DNA of 64,000 nt, from the NCBI GenBank assembly GCA_017616165.1, contig JAFZYR010000013.1, forward strand, positions 20,562-84,561, written 5' to 3'. This DNA comes from Treponema sp. GTDB taxonomy: Bacteria; Spirochaetota; Spirochaetia; Treponematales; Treponemataceae. The position numbers and the translations under genes were made by a program. Positions 1 through 8,800 of this stretch are shown one piece after another. The notes below the pieces were generated by a model. That model saw only the letters and a program-made list of their open reading frames with translations, made no database searches and was not told the origin of the DNA. The stretch's first letter is position 1; each line of letters opens with the position of its first letter.

Positions 1-394
1 AGCTGGTCGGATCCCAGGCAGTATAACCGCGGGCTTCGAAGGTTGCACGAATACCGCCGCTTGGGAAGCTTGAAGCATCAGGTTCTCCCTGAACAAGCTC
101 TTTACCGCTGAACTCCATGATTACACGGCCACCGTCAACAGGTTCAATAAAGCTGTCGTGTTTTTCGGCAGTAATACCTGTCAAAGGCTGGAACCAGTGA
201 GTGTAGTGAGTTGCACCCTTTTCGATTGCCCAGTCCTTCATTGCATTAGCAACAACAGTAGCAACCGAAGCGTCAAGTTTTTCACCGCCTTCGATAGTTT
301 TCATCAGCTGTTTATAGGTTTCTTTTGGAAGCCTTGCTTTCATCACAGTCTCATTAAAAACGTTTTCTCCAAAAATTGGTGTTACTTCGTCCAT
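1..394 (-). CDS. glnN: Type III glutamine synthetase, N-terminal part (runs off the window)
   Basis: Reading the minus strand from the ATG at 394 gives a continuous 131-codon frame to the window edge. It begins [15 protein letters not shown] and contains [12 protein letters not shown] followed by TAEKHDSF, a hallmark of the large GSIII enzymes (about 700 residues) known from Bacteroides and other anaerobes. The enzyme makes glutamine from glutamate, ammonia and ATP in the cytoplasm. An AGGAGA site lies 7-12 nt before the ATG. The gene has its own consensus promoter and a leader with an attenuator-like hairpin. It lies downstream of dapL on the same strand. The family call is firm; the C-terminal part is not visible. 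Confidence 0.95.
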   Translation of the reverse strand, partial: MDEVTPIFGENVFNETVMKARLPKETYKQLMKTIEGGEKLDASVATVVANAMKDWAIEKGATHYTHWFQPLTGITAEKHDSFIEPVDGGRVIMEFSGKELVQGEPDASSFPSGGIRATFEARGYTAWDPTS

Positions 395-598
395 TTTTTG
401 TCTCCTTATATTTTTTCTGGCCAAAAAAAAACGCAACATTCTTTGCCTTAGCTCAAGCTTAGGAGTTTACGTAGCAAACTCATTAAGTGAGCGTAGCGAA
501 CGTCGCGTCATTGCCGATTGATATTATATGTCGAGAGAGAGATTCCGAGCCAAATCTTGAGGTACTAGGCCCGGAATGCTCCCGACAAACCTTAAAAC
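395..598 (-). promoter_or_regulatory. Long structured glnN leader
   Basis: About 200 nt of untranslated leader separate the glnN attenuator from its start codon, with no credible gene. It holds an inverted repeat with 10-nt arms at 542-577 (one wobble pair) and a 7-bp hairpin at 443-460 (CCTAAGC, loop TTGA, GCTTAGG read on the minus strand). A stretch near 480-515 resembles a decayed copy of the interspersed GCAATGAC repeat family. Whether the folds act in regulation is unknown. Confidence 0.4.
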
Positions 599-637
599 AA
601 AAAAGGTCGCAGAAACACCGTTTCTGCGACCTCTTTG
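599..637 (-). terminator. Attenuator-like hairpin in the glnN leader
   Basis: On the minus strand, CAAAGAGGTCGCAGAAAC pairs through at least 13 perfect bp (632-620 with 616-604) around a 3-nt loop and is followed directly by TTTTTT-G-TTTT. It begins about 15 nt after the -10 box, so it would end most transcripts within about 40 nt of the start unless antiterminated. The 5' arm shares CAAAGAGGTCGYAGA with the gltB leader. Confidence 0.75.
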
Positions 638-652
638 TCGTTTGTTGGTTTT

Positions 653-681
653 TTTATACAGTTAAAAAAAATATTTGTCAA
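653..681 (-). promoter_or_regulatory. glnN promoter
   Basis: TTGACA (676-681) and TATAAA (653-658) are separated by 17 nt on the minus strand, a near-consensus sigma-70 promoter in an AT-rich stretch. Confidence 0.8.
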
Positions 682-708
682 TATTTTTTTTATTTTTTTT
701 AAATTTTT

Positions 709-741
709 GCTGATTTTTTATCATTTTTTTGATAAATCAGC
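709..741 (-). terminator. Hairpin after dapL
   Basis: GCTGATTT and TATCA pair with TGATA and AATCAGC around an A-rich loop, about 20 nt past the dapL stop. The sequence after it on the minus strand is A-rich rather than U-rich, so it may stabilise the 3' end or be a weak terminator before the glnN promoter. Confidence 0.35.
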
Positions 742-758
742 CAATTTTAGGGCATTTT

Positions 759-1970
759 TCAGTCCTTCTTTACTGCAGAAAAGGTATTTTTGATTCTTTC
801 TACAGCTTCTTTTGTGCGTTCGCGGCTTCCAAAGCCTGTAAGACGCAGATAGCCTTCGCCCATTTTTCCAAAGCCGCTTCCTGGAGTTCCAACTACATTG
901 CATTTTGCAAGCAGCTCATCAAAAAATGACCAGCTGGTAAAGCCCTGAGGTATTTTGAGCCATACATAAGGCGAATTTGTACCTCCAAAAGCATCAAAAC
1001 CGGCAGCTTTAAGTCCTTCAAAAATTATGCGTGCATTTTCACGGTAGTAGGAAAGGTTTTCCTGAATCTGCTTTTGTCCTTCTTCGGAATAAACAGCTTC
1101 GGCAGCCTTTTGAGTAATGTATGAAACGCCGTTGAATTTTGTACTTTGACGTCTGAACCACAAGGCATTAAGCTCAACACCTTCAAAAACAAGCTCGTGA
1201 GGAACTACTGTATAGCCGCAGCGTACACCGGTAAAGCCTGCAGTTTTAGAAAAAGAACGCAGCTCTATGGCACAGGCTTTTGCGCCCGGTATTTCGTAAA
1301 TGGATTTTGGAATATCAGGCTGGGTAATAAAGGCTTCGTAGGCCGAATCATACAAAATCAGGCTGTTGTGTTCATTTGCATAATCTACCCATTTTTTAAG
1401 ATAAGCCTTGTCTGCAACTGTTCCGGTAGGATTATTAGGAAAGCACAGATAGATGATGTCCGGGGCAGCGGCATCTGGCTCAGGAAGCTGTGGTAAAAAA
1501 TTATTTTGAGCAGAGCAGGGGAGTATAATGATTTTATTTTTGCGCCCGTTCATTATGTTTGTGTCTACATAAACCGGATATACAGGATCACAGATAGCAA
1601 CAGTATTGTCTGTGTCAAAAATGTCGCCTATGTTTCCGCAGTCGGACTTTGCTCCATCAGACAGGAAAATTTCATCAAGCTTAAGGTCAATACCGCGCTT
1701 TGTATAATCCCATTCAAGAATCTTCTGGCGAACAAAATCATAGCCCTGCTCCGGAGGATAGCCTCTGAAGGTTTTTTCATCGGCCATTTCATCAACTGCC
1801 TTGTGCATTGCGTCAATTACAACAGGGCACAGAGGTCTTGTTACATCACCAATTGAAAGCTTGATTATATCTGCCTCGGGGTGTGCAGCGGCAAATTCCC
1901 GTGTTTTTTTATTTACTGTAGAAAAAAGATAGCTTTCTTCCAAATCCAAAAAGTTCTTATTGATTTTCAT
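759..1970 (-). CDS. dapL: LL-diaminopimelate aminotransferase
   Basis: 403 residues, the usual length for this class I/II PLP aminotransferase. It converts L-tetrahydrodipicolinate directly to LL-diaminopimelate with glutamate as amino donor, bypassing the acylated DapC/D/E route. Visible features are [10 protein letters not shown] near residue 38, YPPEQGY, NPTGT, and the PLP lysine in [10 protein letters not shown] near residue 240. The start overlaps the dapF stop (TAATG), so the two genes are one operon and together give meso-DAP for peptidoglycan and lysine. DapL is reported from spirochaetes, chlamydiae, plants and some anaerobes. A related aminotransferase is unlikely given the DapF partner. 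Confidence 0.93.
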   Translation of the reverse strand: MKINKNFLDLEESYLFSTVNKKTREFAAAHPEADIIKLSIGDVTRPLCPVVIDAMHKAVDEMADEKTFRGYPPEQGYDFVRQKILEWDYTKRGIDLKLDEIFLSDGAKSDCGNIGDIFDTDNTVAICDPVYPVYVDTNIMNGRKNKIIILPCSAQNNFLPQLPEPDAAAPDIIYLCFPNNPTGTVADKAYLKKWVDYANEHNSLILYDSAYEAFITQPDIPKSIYEIPGAKACAIELRSFSKTAGFTGVRCGYTVVPHELVFEGVELNALWFRRQSTKFNGVSYITQKAAEAVYSEEGQKQIQENLSYYRENARIIFEGLKAAGFDAFGGTNSPYVWLKIPQGFTSWSFFDELLAKCNVVGTPGSGFGKMGEGYLRLTGFGSRERTKEAVERIKNTFSAVKKD

Positions 1971-2818
1971 TATATTACTCCTGTAAATACTGTTTGTGCA
2001 GGTCCGGTCATGTAAACACTGTCGTTTTCATTTCCGCTCCATTCAATTTCAAGATCGCCGCCAACAAGATGAACGGTTATAGGTGTGCCGGCATCCACAA
2101 GCCCGTTTAAGATAGCAGCAACTACTGTGGCGCAGGTTCCCGTACCGCAGGCAAGAGTTTCTCCGGTACCACGCTCCCAGACACGCATCCAGATTGTGCG
2201 TCGGTTTTCAACATAAGCAAATTCGGTGTTTGTGCGCTCCGGGAAAAAAGCATCGGTTTCAAAATGAGGACCAAGCTGGCATACAGGAAAGTCTGCAGGC
2301 TTTTTGTCTATAAAAACAACTGCATGAGGATTTCCCATAGAAACACAGGTTATTTTATATTCAGTTCCATCAATGGTCAGCGGGTGCATTATAACCTTGT
2401 CGTTTGAGTCAAGCTTTACCGGAATTTTTGCAGCTTCTAAGATTGGTTTTCCCATATCAACACGTGCACAGCAAACCTGGTCGCCCGGGTTTCCGCTTAC
2501 TATGTTAATATATTTTACAGCGCCCATGGATTCGATTGTAAATTCACGTTTGTCTGTAAGTCCTTTATCAAACACAAATTTTGCAACACAGCGTATGCCG
2601 TTTCCACACATCTGACTTCGGCTTCCGTCTGCATTGTACATTTCCATTTCAAAATCTGCGGCATGTCCCTTTTTTATAAGAATAAGACCGTCGCTGCCAA
2701 TTCCAAAATGTCTGTCAGAAAGCTTTACGGCAAGAGCACTGGCATCAGGTAGATCCTCCTGAGTGCAGTCTACATAGACATAATCATTTCCACAGCCCTG
2801 CATTTTTGTAAACTTCAT
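1970..2818 (-). CDS. dapF: Diaminopimelate epimerase
   Basis: 282 residues. It interconverts LL- and meso-diaminopimelate without a cofactor, using two cysteines as acid and base. Both are visible: MCGNGIRC near residue 70 and [11 protein letters not shown] near residue 223. The N-terminal [12 protein letters not shown] is the family signature. The start has GAGG 8-11 nt upstream. It is first in the dapF-dapL operon and transcribed divergently from carA. Confidence 0.96.
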   Translation of the reverse strand: MKFTKMQGCGNDYVYVDCTQEDLPDASALAVKLSDRHFGIGSDGLILIKKGHAADFEMEMYNADGSRSQMCGNGIRCVAKFVFDKGLTDKREFTIESMGAVKYINIVSGNPGDQVCCARVDMGKPILEAAKIPVKLDSNDKVIMHPLTIDGTEYKITCVSMGNPHAVVFIDKKPADFPVCQLGPHFETDAFFPERTNTEFAYVENRRTIWMRVWERGTGETLACGTGTCATVVAAILNGLVDAGTPITVHLVGGDLEIEWSGNENDSVYMTGPAQTVFTGVI

Positions 2819-2837
2819 AATAACCTCGCAAAAAACA

Positions 2838-2866
2838 TTTTTAATAATTCAACAATTTTTTGTCAA
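2838..2866 (-). promoter_or_regulatory. dapF promoter
   Basis: TTGACA (2861-2866), 17-nt spacer, TAAAAA (2838-2843) on the minus strand. It gives a short leader of roughly 12 nt before dapF. The -10 box is imperfect. Confidence 0.5.
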
Positions 2867-2917
2867 TATAGGCTTGGCATTCTGCTGGTAAATCCCTTTA
2901 TAATCCTCTTATAAATC

Positions 2918-2946
2918 TTGACACAATTCAACTAAAGTTCTATAAC
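2918..2946 (+). promoter_or_regulatory. carA promoter
   Basis: TTGACA (2918-2923), 17-nt spacer, TATAAC (2941-2946), followed within about 20 nt by the carA attenuator-like hairpin. Confidence 0.75.
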
Positions 2947-2963
2947 TAGTTTAGTTTAAAGAG

Positions 2964-3023
2964 CAAAGACGCTCATTCGATTTACCGGTATTGTCGGCAG
3001 ATGGAATGGGCGTCTTTTTTTTT
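2964..3023 (+). terminator. Attenuator-like hairpin in the carA leader
   Basis: Residues 2965-2978 pair with 3004-3017 in a 14-bp stem (one G-U) topped by a 25-nt insert, and nine T follow (3015-3023). The ribosome site GAGGTGA begins immediately after the T-run. The 5' arm begins CAAAGA as in the glnN and gltB leaders. This placement fits control by premature termination. Confidence 0.7.
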
Positions 3024-3032
3024 GAGGTGAAA

Positions 3033-4157
3033 ATGAGTGATGCTTATCTTATTCTTGCAGACGGCACAGTGTTTGCAGGCAGGTCTATAGGGGCAAAGGG
3101 TAAGGCGTTAGGTGAAACGGTTTTTACCACGGGTATGACCGGCTACGTAGAAACTCTTACCGATCCCAGCTATTACGGACAGATTGTAACACAGACTTTT
3201 CCCCTTATTGGAAATTACGGTGTAATGACCAGAGACTTTGAAAGCAAAAAATCCTGGGTACGCGGTTATATTGTCCGTGAGCTTTGTGATAATCCTTCGA
3301 ACTTCAGGTGTGAGGGAACGCTTGATGATTTTCTTAAGCAGCAGGGAATTATAGGCATTTGTGGAATAGATACCCGAGCTCTTACCAAAAAGCTCCGCGA
3401 AGCCGGCGTTATGAACGGCATGATAATCAGTGGAAAAACCGCTCAGGACTTTAAGCCGGACTCTCAGTTACTTGAACAGATAAAATCCTATGCAATTGTT
3501 GATGCAGTAAAAATTGTAAATACAGATGAGGGCAAAGACCTTACTCCAGGCTTTGAATCTGACCGTTCAGATAAAAAACCGGCAAAAAAAGTTGTTCTCT
3601 TTGATTTTGGCGCCAAGGCAAACATTCAGCGCGAGCTTGAAAAACGCGGCTGCAATGTAAAGGTTGTGCCTTATAACACACCGGCTCAGACAGTTTTAGC
3701 TATGGCGCCGGATGGAATAATGCTAAGCAATGGGCCTGGAGATCCTGCAGAAAATGTTGGAGTCATAGAAGAAATACGAAAGCTTTGTGAATATGGAAAA
3801 ATCCCGGTTTTTGGAATCTGTCTTGGACACCAGATGCTTGCACTTGCCCGCGGTGCAAAAACCAGCAAGCTTAAGTACGGTCACCGCGGCGGAAATCATC
3901 CGGTAAAGGATACCGGCACGGGGCGTGTTTACATTACAAGTCAGAACCACGGCTATGCGGTTGAACCGGCAAGTCTTCCGGATTTTGCACGCTTGAGCTT
4001 TGTGAACGTAAATGATGAAACCTGCGAAGGCGTAGATTATACGGATATTCCGGCCTTTAGTGTTCAGTTTCACCCCGAAGCCTGTGGCGGTCCTCACGAT
4101 ACAAACTTTTTGTTCGATAGATTTTTGAAAATGATGGAGGAAAATCATGCCTCTTAA
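3033..4157 (+). CDS. carA: Carbamoyl-phosphate synthase, glutaminase subunit
   Basis: 374 residues from the ATG at 3033, chosen because GAGGTGA precedes it; an upstream in-frame start at 2991 would lie inside the leader hairpin. The N-terminal CPSase small-chain domain ([30 protein letters not shown]) is followed by a class I glutaminase with the nucleophile in FGICLGHQ (Cys near 263) and the His-Glu pair in [11 protein letters not shown] near residue 347. It releases ammonia from glutamine for carbamoyl-phosphate synthesis (arginine and pyrimidines). It overlaps carB by 11 bp, so the two are translationally coupled. Confidence 0.95.
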   Translation: MSDAYLILADGTVFAGRSIGAKGKALGETVFTTGMTGYVETLTDPSYYGQIVTQTFPLIGNYGVMTRDFESKKSWVRGYIVRELCDNPSNFRCEGTLDDFLKQQGIIGICGIDTRALTKKLREAGVMNGMIISGKTAQDFKPDSQLLEQIKSYAIVDAVKIVNTDEGKDLTPGFESDRSDKKPAKKVVLFDFGAKANIQRELEKRGCNVKVVPYNTPAQTVLAMAPDGIMLSNGPGDPAENVGVIEEIRKLCEYGKIPVFGICLGHQMLALARGAKTSKLKYGHRGGNHPVKDTGTGRVYITSQNHGYAVEPASLPDFARLSFVNVNDETCEGVDYTDIPAFSVQFHPEACGGPHDTNFLFDRFLKMMEENHAS

Positions 4158-5724
4158 TTCGAATATCCATAAAGTAATGATTATAGGCTCAGGACCAATT
4201 GTAATAGGTCAGGCAGCAGAATTTGATTATGCGGGAAACCAGGCCTGCAAGGCTTTAAAACAGCTGGGGCTTGAGGTTTGTCTTGTAAACTCAAATCCTG
4301 CAACTCTTATGACCGATCACGAAATGGCTGATGAGATTTATATGGAGCCGCTTACGCTCCGCACTCTTGAGCGCATTATAGAAAAGGAAAAACCGGATTC
4401 CCTGCTTTCAACGCTGGGTGGCCAGACCGGACTTACACTTAGTATGGAGCTTGCAAAATCAGGCTTTCTGGAAAGTCATGGAGTTCAGCTGCTTGGTGCC
4501 AAGCCTTTGACAATAGATAAAGCCGAAGACCGCCAGATGTTCAAGGATACAATGGAGTCTATAGGCGAGCCCTGTATTCCGTCCAAGGTTGTAACAACCT
4601 ATGAGGATGCGGCCGACTTTGTTCATAATCAGATTGGCTTTCCGGCAATTATAAGACCAGCCTTTACACTTGGAGGCACCGGCGGCGGTATTGTAAATAA
4701 CGAGCGTGAGCTTGATGAAATTGCACATAACGGACTTCACCGTTCGCCAATACATCAGATTCTTGTAGAAAAATGCATAAGCGGCTGGAAGGAGGTTGAG
4801 TTTGAGGTTATGCGCGACTCCAACGGAAACGTTATTACAGTCTGCTCAATGGAAAACTTTGACCCTGTAGGTGTTCACACCGGCGATTCCATTGTAATTG
4901 CTCCAACCGTAACGCTTGCCGATAAGGAATATCAGATGCTTCGAAGTGCGGCCCTGAATATCATCAGTGCGCTGGAAATTGAAGGCGGCTGTAACTGTCA
5001 GTTTGCGCTTAATCCGGACAGCTTTGAATATGCGGTAATTGAAGTAAACCCTCGTGTTTCGCGTTCATCGGCTCTTGCAAGTAAGGCAACCGGTTATCCA
5101 ATTGCAAAGGTTGCAGCGCTTATTGCAGTGGGCTTTACCCTTGATGAAATACCTAACTTTGTTACTAAAAAGACTAAGGCCTGCTTTGAGCCTGTGCTGG
5201 ACTATGTAGTTGTAAAAATGCCGAAGTTCCCGTTTGATAAATTTGTATATGCCGCCCGAAAGCTTGGTACCCAGATGAAGGCAACCGGCGAGGTTATGGC
5301 AATAGGACAGAATTTTGAAGAAGCAATCTTAAAGGCTGCGCGAGGACTTGAGGTTGGCGTAAAGGATTTGAATCTTCCTGCCTTTGAAAAAGAGGGGGAT
5401 GAAAAAATCCGTGAACGTGTTTCGCAGTGTACAGACCAGAGAATCTTTGCAATTTATCAGGCACTTAAACGCGGACTGCTTAGTGTTGATGAGATTCACG
5501 ATATTACAAAAATTGATAAGTGGTTTTTGTACAAGCTGGAAAATATTGTGAAAATGGAAGCAGGTGCTTTGAGAGATACTTCGAGTGCATCAGAAACCCC
5601 GGAATTATTATATCCGCCAAAGTCCTTCAAGATGGTAGATACCTGTGCCGGCGAGTTTGATGCAGAGACCCCGTATTTTTATTCTGTTACCTGGGGCCAG
5701 AACGAGGCAGAAATTTTTACTTGA
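4147..5724 (+). CDS. carB: Half-length carbamoyl-phosphate synthase large subunit (N-terminal half)
   Basis: 525 residues, against about 1070 for typical CarB. It has the first ATP-grasp synthetase unit ([57 protein letters not shown]) and the oligomerisation region, then stops just after the segment [17 protein letters not shown], the boundary before the second synthetase unit in E. coli CarB. There is no frameshifted remainder: the stop overlaps the -35 box of the gltB promoter and the next 90 nt are leader. It overlaps carA. Either the second half is encoded elsewhere, as in archaeal/Aquifex split carB, or this half works alone as a homodimer. The partner glutaminase is complete. Confidence 0.9.
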   Translation: MPLNSNIHKVMIIGSGPIVIGQAAEFDYAGNQACKALKQLGLEVCLVNSNPATLMTDHEMADEIYMEPLTLRTLERIIEKEKPDSLLSTLGGQTGLTLSMELAKSGFLESHGVQLLGAKPLTIDKAEDRQMFKDTMESIGEPCIPSKVVTTYEDAADFVHNQIGFPAIIRPAFTLGGTGGGIVNNERELDEIAHNGLHRSPIHQILVEKCISGWKEVEFEVMRDSNGNVITVCSMENFDPVGVHTGDSIVIAPTVTLADKEYQMLRSAALNIISALEIEGGCNCQFALNPDSFEYAVIEVNPRVSRSSALASKATGYPIAKVAALIAVGFTLDEIPNFVTKKTKACFEPVLDYVVVKMPKFPFDKFVYAARKLGTQMKATGEVMAIGQNFEEAILKAARGLEVGVKDLNLPAFEKEGDEKIRERVSQCTDQRIFAIYQALKRGLLSVDEIHDITKIDKWFLYKLENIVKMEAGALRDTSSASETPELLYPPKSFKMVDTCAGEFDAETPYFYSVTWGQNEAEIFT

Positions 5725-5749
5725 CATGAAAAAACAATTTTACTAATAT
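5721..5749 (+). promoter_or_regulatory. gltB promoter overlapping the carB stop codon
   Basis: TTGACA (5721-5726), 17-nt spacer, TAATAT (5744-5749). The -35 box contains the carB TGA stop (5722-5724). Confidence 0.7.
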
Positions 5750-5774
5750 AAAAACCAATATAAACAAATTACGG

Positions 5775-5839
5775 CAAAGAGGTCGTAGATAAAATTTCGC
5801 AGCTTTTGCGAGATTATGTCTACGGCCTCTTTTCGTTTT
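5775..5839 (+). terminator. Attenuator-like hairpin in the gltB leader
   Basis: Residues 5776-5789 (AAAGAGGTCGTAGA) pair with 5819-5832 in a 14-bp stem with one G-U; an inner TCGCA/TGCGA stem caps it. TTTT-CG-TTTT follows. The 5' arm matches the glnN leader hairpin almost exactly. It lies about 25 nt after the -10 box and 27 nt before the gltB start. Confidence 0.7.
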
Positions 5840-5866
5840 AACCTGATTTTCAGTGAGGTACGGAAA

Positions 5867-8800
5867 ATGCAGAAGCAGAGAACTTTATACGAACCATCCT
5901 TTGAGCATGATAACTGTGGTATTGGTGCGGTTGTAAATATAGACGGCAGTAAAACCCATGCAATCGTTGATAATGCATTGAGCATTGTAGAAAAGCTTGA
6001 GCACCGTGCAGGAAAGGATGCCAGCGGAGAGACCGGAGACGGAGTTGGTATTCTTGTACAGATTAGCCACGATTTTTTTAAGAAGGCTGCCGCAGATTTA
6101 GTTGGTTCACTTGGCGAACGCGAATACGGAATTGGTCAGTTCTTTTTTCCGTCGGATTACGATTCTGAAAAAGAGCGTTTTGAAAAATGTTGTAAGGATG
6201 AAGGACTTAAATTTCTTGGATGGCGTAAGGTTCCGGTAAATGCAGACGTCCTTGGAAAAAAGGCACGAGAATGCATGCCTCAGATCTGGCAGTGCTTTAT
6301 TGAAAAGCCTGCTGACTGTTCAAAGGGGCTGGATTTTGACCGTAAGCTTTATATTTTAAGACGTGAATTTGAAAAGGGCCCTTCGAAAATCCCAGAGACC
6401 CCGGAGGTTTCAACTTATGTCTGTTCCCTAAGCAGCAGAACAATTGTTTACAAGGGAATGTTCCTGGTTCACGAGCTGCGTACCTTTTATGATGACCTGC
6501 AGTCTGCTGAATATGCTTCTAGCCTTGCGATTGTGCATTCACGCTTTTCTACAAACACACAGCCAAGCTGGAAGCGTGCTCATCCAAACCGCTTTATTGC
6601 ACACAACGGAGAAATTAATACAATCCGCGGTAATGTAGACCGCATGCTTGCTCGCGAAGAAACAATTGCTTCTTCAACCCTTAATGCTGCCGAACTTCAT
6701 AAGGTTTTGCCGGCTGTAGATACCACAGGTTCAGACTCTGCAATGCTCGACAATACCCTTGAGTTTCTTTTGATGAACGGTGTGTCTCTGCCGCTTGCAG
6801 TTATGATGTGTATTCCTGAGCCGTGGAAGCACGACGACAACATGCCGCAGAATAAAAAGGATTTTTATCACTACTGGGCAACCATGATGGAAAGCTGGGA
6901 TGGTCCTGCCGCAATCCTCTTTAGCGATGGAGATCTTCTTGGCGCAACCCTTGACCGAAACGGACTTCGCCCGAGCCGCTATTATATTACAAAGGATAAT
7001 ATGCTCATTCTTTCTAGTGAGGTTGGCGTTCTTGATATTCCTGAAGAAAATATAAAGATTAAATCAAGACTTCAGCCGGGAAGAATCCTTTTGGTAGATA
7101 CAGTTCAGAAAAAAATCATTACAGATGATGAATGCAAGACTGAATATGCTTCTGCCTATCCTTATGGTGAATGGCTTGATATGAACCTTGTTCATCTTGC
7201 CGACCTGAAAATTCCAAATAAAAAAATACCTGTAAGTACACAGGAAGAACGCAATATTTTGTACCGTGCCTTTGGCTGGAATTACGAGGATGTAAACGAG
7301 ATGATTCTGCCTATGGCAAAAACCGGTGTTGAACCGACTGCCAGTATGGGTGTAGACACACCTCTTGCGGTAATGAGCGAAAAGCATCCAAGCCTTTTCA
7401 GTTATTTTAAGCAGCTTTTTGCACAGGTAACTAATCCGCCGATTGACAGTCTGCGTGAAAAAATTGTTACCGATACTACGGTTTATCTTGGAAAGGACGG
7501 AAACCTTCTTGAGCCAGTTGCCAGAAACTGCCGCGTGCTTGAAATAAATAATCCAATTTTGACAGGAACAGATTTAATTAAAATTGCGGCCCTGAATCAG
7601 CCGGGCTTAAAGACAAGAACAGTTTCCATTCTGTTTAAGGAAAATCTTGAGGCTGCACTCGACAAGCTTTTTGCCCAGATTGATGAAGCCTATGCCGACG
7701 GCTACAACATCATCATTTTGAGTGACCGCGGTGTAGATAAAGCTCACGCTGCCATTCCAGCCATTCTTGCAGTAAGTGCAGTAGAGCAGTATTTGATCCG
7801 TACAAAAAAGCGTACGGCAATTTCAATCATCCTTGAAACCGCAGAGGTTCGCGATGTTCATCAATCTGCAATGTGCCTTGGCTACGGTGCACGTGCAATT
7901 AATCCGTATCTGGCACACGAAGCAATTGCAGAGCTCATAGATCAGAAGATTCTGGACAAGGATTATCATGCTGCTATTGATGATTACAACAAGGCAATAA
8001 TGAACGGAATTGTAAAGATTGCAGCCAAGATGGGTATTTCTACAATTCAGTCATATCAGAGTGCGCAGATTTTTGAAGCAGTTGGAATTGCTGCCGATGT
8101 TACCCAGAAATATTTTACAAACACAGTAAGCCGTGTTGGTGGAATTGGCCTTAAGGAAATAGAAGAGGATGTGCGCTACCATCACGATCAGGGCTTTGAC
8201 CCTTCGGGACTTACAGTAAATACACATCTTGATTCCTTCGGAAAGCATAAGTTCCGTCGTGGACCTCAGGCCGAAAGCCATCTTTATAATCCGGAAACAA
8301 TTGTGGCCTTGCAGCAGGCAACCCACAACAAGGATTATGCACGCTTTAAGGAATACACAGCGCTTGTTGACGATAATGCACATCCGCACACCCTTCGTGC
8401 CATGCTTGATTTTGATTTTGCAAAGGACGGCGGTATTTCAATTGACGAGGTTGAGGGCGTAGAAGAAATTGTAAAGCGCTTTAAGACTGGTGCTATGTCC
8501 TACGGTTCAATCAGTGAAGAAGCTCATAAGTGTATGGCTGCCGCAATGAACCATCTGCACGGAAAATCAAACAGCGGAGAGGGCGGTGAAAAGCCTGAAC
8601 GCCTTGGTACTGAATATAACAGTGCAATCAAGCAGGTTGCCAGCGGCCGCTTTGGTGTAACCGAAGAATATCTTTTGAGTGCCAATGAGATTCAGATTAA
8701 AATGGCACAGGGTGCAAAGCCTGGTGAGGGTGGACATCTTCCTGGTAAAAAGGTTTATCCGTGGATTGCAAAAACACGTTATGCAACTCCGGGAGTAGCT

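Noticed and set aside
2991..3032. Upstream start for CarA
   Set aside because: It falls in the loop of the attenuator hairpin; GAGGTGA supports 3033.
5816..5866. Upstream start for GltB
   Set aside because: It lies inside the leader hairpin, and the start at 5867 has a ribosome site and gives a normal propeptide length.
5725..5866. Frameshifted remnant of the second CarB half
   Set aside because: All three frames were read; only a promoter, a hairpin and a ribosome site are present before gltB.
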